Shown here: positions 33,317-38,652 of the stretch, in pieces
Position numbering within the stretch: the stretch's first letter is position 1
Layout of the letters: each line of letters begins with the position of its first letter
Assembly: GCA_903896925.1 (NCBI GenBank)
Contig: CAITZM010000139.1
Span: 1 to 38,652, forward strand
Source of the DNA: an uncultured Lentisphaerota bacterium
GTDB lineage: Bacteria; Verrucomicrobiota; Kiritimatiellia; CAIQIC01
Direction: 5' to 3'
Length of the DNA stretch: 38,652 nucleotides
Made by a program: the position numbers and the translations under genes
Notes under the pieces: model-generated
What the model saw: only the letters and a program-made list of their open reading frames with translations
Database searches by the model: none
Told to the model about the DNA's origin: nothing

Positions 33317-34882
33317 ATGAAACGAATCATTATGCCCGCCCTGCTCGCCTATGGCGCGCTGGCGTCAGCCGTGGCCGACGAGGTGGTGCTCCCCAACCAG
33401 ACCAACGTGGCGTGGTGGGGCGGCGTGGTCAACCATGGCGCCGCCATGCCCATCGCCAACGGCTACTCCGCCAACCTTCTGGCGAACAACTATGGCAACC
33501 AGGTCCAGCCGTTGTTGCTGTCCAGCCGCGGGGATGTGCTCTGGTGCCCGGAACCGATCAGCTTCGCGATGACCAACAACACGCTGAGGGTGTCGTCCAA
33601 GTCCGGCAAGGTGGAGCAGTCCAGCGGCGGCGGGACCCTGCGCGCAGCCTGCCAGTTCGCGCGGGAGAAATATTTTCCGCCCTCGGGGAAGATGCCTGAC
33701 GAGGCGCTCTTCGCCCATCCGCAGTACAACACCTGGATCGAGCTGATGTACGACCAGAACCAGCGCGACGTGCTGAAGTATGCGCACGCCATCGTCGCCA
33801 ACGGATTCGAGCCGGGCGTGCTCATGATTGACGATAACTGGCAGGAGGATTACGGCAAGTGGACCTTCCACCCGGGCCGGTTCCCGGATCCCAAGGCGAT
33901 GATGCAGGAACTCCACGGGTTGGGCTTCAAGGTGATGGTCTGGGTGTGCCCGTTCGTCAGCCCCGACAGCGACGTGTACCGGGCGCTGGCCAAGCAGCAG
34001 GCCTTCCTCAAGGACAAGGCCGGCCAGCCCGCCATGGTGCGCTGGTGGAACGGGGCAAGCGCGCTGCTGGACTTCACCCGCCCGGCGGCGGTGGCGTGGT
34101 TCAAGGGCCGGCTCGACGTCCTGCACAACGACTACGGCGTGGATGGCTTCAAATTCGACGCCGGCGATGCCACCTTCTATCCGGGCCTGGTCGCCGCCCA
34201 AGACGTGAATCCCAATGAACACTCCCGATTGTTCGGCCAGTTCGGCCTGCTGTTCCCGCTCAACGAATACCGCGCGATGTGGCAGATGGGCGGCGCGCCG
34301 CTGGCCGAGCGGCTCCGCGACAAGGCGCATAACTGGAACGATCTCCACAAGCTGATCCCCGACATCCTCCAGCAGGGCCTGATCGGCTACAGCTTCACCT
34401 GCCCCGACCTGATCGGCGGCGGCGAATTCACCTCGTTCCTCGACGGCGCGAAGATTGACCAGGAGTTGATCGTGCGTTCCGCTTTCTGTCACTCGCTGAT
34501 GCCGATGATGCAATTCTCCGTCGCGCCGTGGCGCGTTCTCAACGCGGAACACCTGGCAGCGTGCAAGAAAGCCACCGTGTTGCGCGCGAAATATCTCCCT
34601 ACCATCCTGAAGCTCGCCCACCATGCAGCCAAGACCGGTGAGCCGATCGTGCGCTCGATGGAATACGTCTTCCCACACCAGGGCTACGCGACAGTCAAAG
34701 ATCAGTTCCTGCTCGGCGACGACCTTCTCGTCGCGCCTGCGTTGGAAAAAGGCCTGACCTCGCGCGCGGTCCAAATTCCGGCGGGCACGTGGCGGGATAA
34801 CGCCGGCCAACGCATCACCGGCCCGGTCACGATCACCGCCAGCGCCAAGCTGGATGAACTGCCGATCTTCGAGCGGCAGTAA
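33317..34882 (+). CDS. secreted glycoside hydrolase family 31 enzyme
   Basis: A 521-residue exported retaining alpha-glycosidase of GH31, with signal peptide MKRIIMPALLAYGALASAVA. The barrel contains GVLMIDDNWQEDYGKWTFHP and LGFKVMVWVCPFVSPDS. The predicted nucleophile is Asp281 in FKFDAGD and the acid/base Asp364 in CPDLIGGGEF. A C-terminal beta region follows (FLLGDDLLVAPAL, a GH31 hallmark). At 521 residues it is shorter than typical GH31 alpha-glucosidases (650 or more), mainly because the N-terminal beta domain is reduced. The specificity (alpha-glucoside, xyloside, galactoside or sulfoquinovoside) cannot be told. The ribosome-binding site is weak. It stands alone between repeat elements. 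Confidence 0.9.
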   Translation: MKRIIMPALLAYGALASAVADEVVLPNQTNVAWWGGVVNHGAAMPIANGYSANLLANNYGNQVQPLLLSSRGDVLWCPEPISFAMTNNTLRVSSKSGKVEQSSGGGTLRAACQFAREKYFPPSGKMPDEALFAHPQYNTWIELMYDQNQRDVLKYAHAIVANGFEPGVLMIDDNWQEDYGKWTFHPGRFPDPKAMMQELHGLGFKVMVWVCPFVSPDSDVYRALAKQQAFLKDKAGQPAMVRWWNGASALLDFTRPAAVAWFKGRLDVLHNDYGVDGFKFDAGDATFYPGLVAAQDVNPNEHSRLFGQFGLLFPLNEYRAMWQMGGAPLAERLRDKAHNWNDLHKLIPDILQQGLIGYSFTCPDLIGGGEFTSFLDGAKIDQELIVRSAFCHSLMPMMQFSVAPWRVLNAEHLAACKKATVLRAKYLPTILKLAHHAAKTGEPIVRSMEYVFPHQGYATVKDQFLLGDDLLVAPALEKGLTSRAVQIPAGTWRDNAGQRITGPVTITASAKLDELPIFERQ

Positions 34883-34918
34883 TGGCTGGAATACGGCCGC
34901 ACGACCGGCTTCGCCCAA

Positions 34919-35088
34919 GCGCTTCGCCGGGGCAAGCTTGCCGCCGTTATCAGTCGGTCAGGTTGCGGTTCCTGCTTCTGTAGCGGCTCCACCGGAGGCG
35001 TCGCCCTACCCTCAGTGCTGGACGCGAGATCAATTCTAGAGGAGGGAGCTTCCTTCTGTTCTCCGCATTCTGACGAATGCGGCTACAA
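34919..35088. repeat. composite repeat family D, copy 1
   Basis: About 170 nt: GCGCTTCGCCGGGGCAAGC, TTGCCGCCGTTATCAGTCGG, GCTCCACCGGAGGCG, TCGCCCTACCCTCA, a variable spacer, and the hairpin CCGCATTCTGACGAATGCGG with CTACA. The block order is the same in copies at 36377-36536 and 38321-38481. It occupies the gap after the GH31 gene, which has no coding sequence. Confidence 0.8.
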
Positions 35089-35210
35089 TAGGTAGGATCA
35101 GCGTCCTGCTTTGGCAGGATCCGCCCGACCTCCGCGCACGCCTGTTTTCTGATTGACCCCGCCCGGAAGCTGACTAACATGGTTGCGTGATCATGGGTTA
35201 GGAGGAAATG

Positions 35211-35363
35211 ATGCACACGCTGATAAATGATAGCCGGGCTCCGTCCCGGCCGCAGATCGCATCCCCCGCCGCCGGTACGCGGCCAGGATGCCCGCGAAAC
35301 GGGCCGACGGGAATCAAGCCACGCGTTGCGAGCCGTCACACCTTCCAGGAGGCCGGCCGATGA
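35211..35363 (+). CDS. possible 50-codon small ORF, coupled to the next gene
   Basis: A 50-residue frame starts at tandem ATGs (35208/35211) right behind TTAGGAGGAA, the strongest ribosome-binding site in the window. It ends with TGA overlapping the ATG of the next gene (ATGA at 35360-35363). The peptide is rich in Pro, Arg and Ala (for example SRAPSRPQIASPAAGTRPG), with no signal peptide or known domain. The sequence content argues against a folded protein. The strong translation start and the stop/start overlap argue for a translated leader that couples ribosome entry to the downstream gene. Confidence 0.4.
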   Translation: MHTLINDSRAPSRPQIASPAAGTRPGCPRNGPTGIKPRVASRHTFQEAGR

Positions 35364-35938
35364 CCACCTTTGATTATATCCTCTTGATGCTCGGCGGCTG
35401 CGGCGTGATCCTGGTGCTCGGGTCGATGGGCCTGCTCCACAAAGGGGTGATCAAGCTGAGCACGGCCTCCAGCAAGGAGGCGGTGAGCATTCAGTTCAAG
35501 CAAACGATCCGGGTGACCAGTCATTATCCTGCCATCGCGCTCTTCATTGTGGGCCTGACGGGCGTCAGCCTCGCGGCGTTCATGGCCAAGCCTTCGACCG
35601 TGCGGCCGTTGGCGCTCGAGGGCAACATCAAGGCACGCGACCTGTCGTCGGTGAGGATCGAAGTCACCGCAGGTCTGTGCGCGACGAAACCGGCGACCGA
35701 CGGCCGGGTCATCGACACAATCTCCCCGCAAGTGAAGGAGGTCCTGGTGGAGATCAAGGCGCCGGGATGCAACCCCGAGAGCCGGAAATTCGGAACGAAG
35801 GAGATCGCCTCGGGCAAGGCCGCGTTAGGCGATATCGTCCTGGACCAGAAAATAGAGATGCCAGAAGTGAGTCCGGAAAACATCAAACCGGCGACCGTCA
35901 GCCTGCCGCCCTTATCCGCGCCAGGCGGCTTTAACTGA
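35360..35938 (+). CDS. two-TM hypothetical membrane protein
   Basis: A 192-residue protein not assigned to a family. Two hydrophobic helices (about 5-26, DYILLMLGGCGVILVLGSMG; and about 56-75, HYPAIALFIVGLTGVSLAAF) are separated by a charged loop. A soluble C-terminal domain (about 85-192) of beta-strand character follows (LSSVRIEVTAGLCATKPATD, VKEVLVEIKAPGCNPESRKF) with two cysteines and a proline-rich end. AGGAGG eight bases upstream gives a strong start. It overlaps the small frame upstream by ATGA and is followed 11 nt later by a small secreted protein; the three are probably one operon. The C-terminal domain could be a carboxypeptidase-regulatory-like fold, matching the partner gene. Confidence 0.7.
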   Translation: MTTFDYILLMLGGCGVILVLGSMGLLHKGVIKLSTASSKEAVSIQFKQTIRVTSHYPAIALFIVGLTGVSLAAFMAKPSTVRPLALEGNIKARDLSSVRIEVTAGLCATKPATDGRVIDTISPQVKEVLVEIKAPGCNPESRKFGTKEIASGKAALGDIVLDQKIEMPEVSPENIKPATVSLPPLSAPGGFN

Positions 35939-35949
35939 GGAGCGCGACC

Positions 35950-36279
35950 ATGAAAAAACTACTGCGGCTCGCCGTCTTGTGCCTGGCGCTGGCAGGCCTC
36001 GGCTGGCATACGACTTCCGCCCAACTGGCCATGGTTGAGGGCGGCATTTATTCCAAGGCCAATGCGCCCATCCCGGGGCTGACCGTGTCCCTGGTACATC
36101 CCGTCGTTGGCCGAAGCAGCCCCTGCATGACCAACGCCCAGGGCTGGTATGTGTTTCACAACGTGCCGGCCAGGCCAGAGCCGTACTACTTCGAAGTGTA
36201 CTGGGGGACACGACTCCTTTACCGGAATACCTACCTGGTACAGGGACCGCGGGTTTTGCTCCCGAAAATAGTTCTCTAG
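35950..36279 (+). CDS. small secreted carboxypeptidase-regulatory-like protein
   Basis: A 109-residue protein with signal peptide MKKLLRLAVLCLALAGLGWH. It has one carboxypeptidase-regulatory-like/transthyretin-type beta domain: VEGGIYSKANAPIPGLTVSL, then PCMTNAQGWYVFHNVPARPE, the usual G-x-V-x-D-x-G-x-P...T-x-x-x-G-x-Y-x-F pattern. Such domains bind or display other proteins; no enzyme activity is expected. GAGGAG lies seven or more bases upstream, and it follows the membrane protein by 11 nt. It is likely co-transcribed and working with it in the envelope. Confidence 0.7.
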   Translation: MKKLLRLAVLCLALAGLGWHTTSAQLAMVEGGIYSKANAPIPGLTVSLVHPVVGRSSPCMTNAQGWYVFHNVPARPEPYYFEVYWGTRLLYRNTYLVQGPRVLLPKIVL

Positions 36280-36376
36280 CCGCCGCGCCCAACTCACCGC
36301 CAGCCCCAAGCAGGATGGCTCCATAGTTGGCGGGAATGGCCTCCACGAAATGACACGGTCAGCGTACTCCGACTAG

Positions 36377-36536
36377 CTGGGAGCGGCGGCATTCTTGCCG
36401 CCGTTATCAGACGACAGGTTTTGTCTCCTGCTATTGCTGCGGCTCCGCCAGAGGCATCACCCTACCACCAAGGACATCGAATGCTAAAGGGTTGAGCTGC
36501 CTTCTGTTCACCGCATTCTGACGAATGCGGCTACTA
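36377..36536. repeat. composite repeat family D, copy 2
   Basis: CTGGGAGCGGCGGCATTCTT, GCCGCCGTTATCAGACGACA, GCGGCTCCGCCAGAGGCATC, ACCCTACCA, a spacer, then CCGCATTCTGACGAATGCGG and CTAC. It shares order and spacing with 34919-35088 and 38321-38481. It lies between two convergent genes. Confidence 0.8.
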
Positions 36537-36583
36537 ATAGGCACACTGCCTCTGGATAGAAATACTAACGCCGAAGCGACCAC

Positions 36584-36619
36584 AAAAAGGCCGGCTTTCC
36601 AAGCGTTGGAAAACCGGCC
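36584..36619 (-). terminator. intrinsic terminator of the sialate O-acetylesterase gene
   Basis: On the minus strand, GGCCGGTTTTCCAACG then CTTGGAAAGCCGGCC followed by TTTTT: a GC clamp outside a family P palindrome and a proper U-tract. It lies 31 nt after the stop of the minus-strand esterase gene. The palindrome here forms the inner stem of the hairpin. Confidence 0.85.
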
Positions 36620-36649
36620 TTTCAACTCCCCCACCCGGGGCTGGTTTAC

Positions 36650-38167
36650 TTATTCCACATCGGTGCGGAACGGGGTCGCGGGCAGGTCGGCCTTGTTGAA
36701 CAGGTTGACCTCGGGGACGTTCGCCCAACCGTAGCGCACGGCGACGGGCTTCTTGACTTCGGGACTGCTGACGACCACCGTGTCGCCCACGATCACAGCG
36801 TCAGCCTTGACGAAGTTGTTGCTCGCCCCGGTGGCCGCCGCGCCGGCGATGGTGAAGCCCTTGAGCGCACCGTCCTTGGCGACGAGCCCGCCGCCGAGAT
36901 GGTCGAAGCTCAACACGGCTTTGTCGCCGCTGACCTTCATCTTTTTGAAGACCGGACCGGAGTATTCGATCTTCTCGCCGTAGGTGAGCGCGCGGGCCGC
37001 GAGCGCGAGGCGCTGGCCGACCGGCTCCTTCGCCTTCGGGTGAATGTCGGCCGCTTCGCCGTGATCGGTGACGACGGCCATCGCGGTGTTCGGCGTCTTC
37101 TGCCACGAGATGAGCTGCGCCTCGCGGATCTCCGGCGGCTGGCCTTGATACGGCGCAATCTGCACGAAGAAGAACGGGAAGTCGCCCAAGCCCCAGGTGG
37201 CGCGCCAGTTGGCGATCATCGCCGGGAAGAGGGTCTGGTATTCCTTGGAGCGGCCGGCGTTCGATTCGCCCTGGTACCAGATGGCGCCGCGGATCGCGAA
37301 CGGCTGCAACGGCGCGAGCATCGCGTTGAAGAGCACGCACGGCCGGTTCTTGGTGGTGCGCGGGTCTTCCGGCGTGCGCGGCGGCTTGGGCGCGGGCTTG
37401 CCCTCGGCCTTCGCCTTGGCGACCGCGGCCTTGAAGTTGGCCTGGACCTTCTTCACGTTCTGCAACGTCTTCTCATAGTTCGCCAGGGACTTCTCGTTGA
37501 TGCTCTCTTTGTAGCGATCGAACGCCGCCGGGCACACTTTTTCCAGCGTCGCACGGTCGGTCCACGCCTCGGCGTAGGAGCCGCCCCACGCGGTCATGAT
37601 CAGGCCGACCGGCACGCCGAGCGCCTTGCGCAGATCGCGGCCGAAGAAGTAGCCCACCGCCGTGAAAGACGGCGTGGTGTTGGTGGCGCTGACCACCCAC
37701 GCGGCGTTGACGCTGTACTGCGGCGTGTCGGCGGTGACATTCGGCACCTTGAAGAGGCGCAACTGCGGATCGGCGCTGGCGGCGATGGCCGCCGCCGCAT
37801 TGTCGGCGCTGTTGAGCGTGAAGCCCATGTTCGACTGGCCGCTGCACACCCAGACTTCGCCGACGCAGACGTTGGTCAGCGTGATCGTGTTCTCGCCGCG
37901 GATCACCATCGTGAACGGGCCGCCGGCCTTGAGCTTCTTCAGGCTGACCTTCCATTTGCCTTCAGCGTCCGCGGTGGCCTTGGCCGTCTGGCCGCAGAAC
38001 TCGATCGTGACCTGCTCGCCGCTCTTCGCCTTGCCCCAGACCGGCACGCTCACGTCGCGCTGCAGCACAGCGCCGTCAGTAAACAGCGGATGCGGTTGGA
38101 CTTCGGCGCGGACCGTGAACTGCCCCGCCAGCAGCGCAACAGCGATCAACAACAGTTTTCGATTCAT
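36650..38167 (-). CDS. secreted sialate O-acetylesterase
   Basis: A 505-residue exported SASA/SGNH-type carbohydrate esterase that removes O-acetyl groups from sialic acids or related sugars. Signal peptide MNRKLLLIAVALLAGQFTVRA. A beta-sandwich (SVPVWGKAKSGEQVTIEF) precedes the catalytic block VWVCSGQSNMGF, with nucleophile Ser112. Further family motifs are WGGSYAEAW, IWYQGESNAGR, and VTDHGEAADIHPKAKEPVGQ with the catalytic Asp/His. A K/A/P-rich insertion (AAVAKAKAEGKPAPKPP) lies mid-protein. The length fits the family. The gene is monocistronic, with an intrinsic terminator behind it. It suits the glycosidase-rich neighbourhood: de-acetylation exposes sugars to GH enzymes. Confidence 0.93.
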   Translation of the reverse strand: MNRKLLLIAVALLAGQFTVRAEVQPHPLFTDGAVLQRDVSVPVWGKAKSGEQVTIEFCGQTAKATADAEGKWKVSLKKLKAGGPFTMVIRGENTITLTNVCVGEVWVCSGQSNMGFTLNSADNAAAAIAASADPQLRLFKVPNVTADTPQYSVNAAWVVSATNTTPSFTAVGYFFGRDLRKALGVPVGLIMTAWGGSYAEAWTDRATLEKVCPAAFDRYKESINEKSLANYEKTLQNVKKVQANFKAAVAKAKAEGKPAPKPPRTPEDPRTTKNRPCVLFNAMLAPLQPFAIRGAIWYQGESNAGRSKEYQTLFPAMIANWRATWGLGDFPFFFVQIAPYQGQPPEIREAQLISWQKTPNTAMAVVTDHGEAADIHPKAKEPVGQRLALAARALTYGEKIEYSGPVFKKMKVSGDKAVLSFDHLGGGLVAKDGALKGFTIAGAAATGASNNFVKADAVIVGDTVVVSSPEVKKPVAVRYGWANVPEVNLFNKADLPATPFRTDVE

Positions 38168-38320
38168 CTGATTTTCCTTTGCCTTGGGTTCGGATGACCA
38201 ACGGATGGCGGCGGGAAATATTATAGCTGCGGTGATTTTATACTGCTCAGAAGAAAAGGATTTCTCTGTTCAACGTGTTCCGACTTGCTGGGGCGGAGGC
38301 ATTCCCGGCTCCGCCCATGT

Positions 38321-38481
38321 GCTTCGCCGGGGCAAGCTTGCCGCCGTTATCTGTCGGCTAAAATTCCTGCTTCTTTGGCGGCTCCGCCGGAGGCGTCGCC
38401 CTACCCTCAATGTATAAGCGGCATCGAAGTTCAAAGGGCATGGCTTCTTTCTGTTCGCCGCATTCTGACGAATGCGGCTAC
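38321..38481. repeat. composite repeat family D, copy 3
   Basis: GCTTCGCCGGGGCAAGCTTG, CCGCCGTTATCTGTCGG, GGCGGCTCCGCCGGAGGCGT, CGCCCTACCCTCA, a spacer, then CCGCATTCTGACGAATGCGG and CTAC. It is closest to copy 1. The 485 nt after the esterase gene (38168-38652) hold only this and family H. Confidence 0.8.
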
Positions 38482-38486
38482 GAAAG

Positions 38487-38515
38487 GTAGGGACGGCGCG
38501 CCGCGCCGTCCGCCA
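38487..38515. repeat. GC-only palindrome family H
   Basis: GGACGGCGCGCCGCGCCGTC, followed by CG, forms a near-complete palindrome. A related string, GCGGACGGCGCGGCGCGCCG, is at the right end of the window (38633-38652). Confidence 0.6.
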
Positions 38516-38652
38516 GATAAATGAACCGAACCCAACTCTGCCTGACCAATCCGGTCCGCTTATCACGAGCGCCTGTGTTTCGCTGATTATTGGAGCCTTT
38601 CGGTATGTTCGCTGGTCTCGCTGCTTGGTTTTGCGGACGGCGCGGCGCGCCG

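Overview
The window looks like a chromosomal piece of a GC-rich bacterium of the Planctomycetota-Verrucomicrobiota-Kiritimatiellota assemblage. The evidence is a DUF1549/DUF1553 + DUF1501 + PPC-domain gene trio, a large autotransporter-associated beta-strand-repeat protein ending in a PEP-CTERM signal, several secreted carbohydrate-active enzymes (GH2, GH31, GH99/WbsX-like, sialate O-acetylesterase), Tat-exported proteins, and intergenic spaces filled with families of palindromic repeats. The exact taxon cannot be fixed from this sequence alone.

Layout. (1) 1-473: a gene-poor, lower-GC stretch ending in the 3' 60 nt of a tRNA-Leu(CAA) with no 5' half, which looks like the att scar of an element lying to the left. 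(2) 482-11902, all on the minus strand. In transcription order: an orphan SEDS (FtsW/RodA-type) protein; a RelA/SpoT-TPR-SLOG-RyR fusion coupled to it by an ATGA overlap; a low-molecular-weight phosphatase-like protein; a Nudix hydrolase; a repeat-filled gap; an MtfA-type metallopeptidase; a membrane protein with two SLATT-like 2TM units; a PfkB-like/AAA+/RyR protein; and an inositol-monophosphatase-family enzyme. This cluster is the most interesting part. Two different proteins share the same C-terminal RyR module, one carries an apparently intact (p)ppGpp-synthetase domain and a SLOG nucleotide-binding fold, and a SLATT membrane protein sits between them. That is the signature of a nucleotide-signalling stress or conflict system. 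(3) 12135-13034: a divergent histone-deacetylase-superfamily amidohydrolase. (4) 13035-13933: repeats and a 38-codon C-terminal remnant of purF. (5) 13934-24446: the surface protein and the DUF1549/DUF1501/PPC operon. (6) 24617-31920: secreted GH2, a Tat-exported TIM-barrel-like protein, a DctA-type symporter and a GH99-like enzyme. (7) 32041-38167: a lower-GC HEAT-like membrane protein, a GH31 enzyme, a small two- or three-gene membrane/secreted operon and a sialate O-acetylesterase with a clear terminator. The last 485 nt hold only repeats.

Working together. In the proposed system the RSH domain would make an alarmone, SLOG and RyR would bind nucleotide-type ligands, and the SLATT protein would be the membrane effector. 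The SEDS protein, the Nudix enzyme and the phosphatase could be a guarded wall-synthesis target or alarmone-clearing partners. This wiring is inferred from domain content and gene order. The right half reads as a degrader of complex glycans: exported glycosidases and an esterase, a dicarboxylate/amino-acid importer and surface display proteins.
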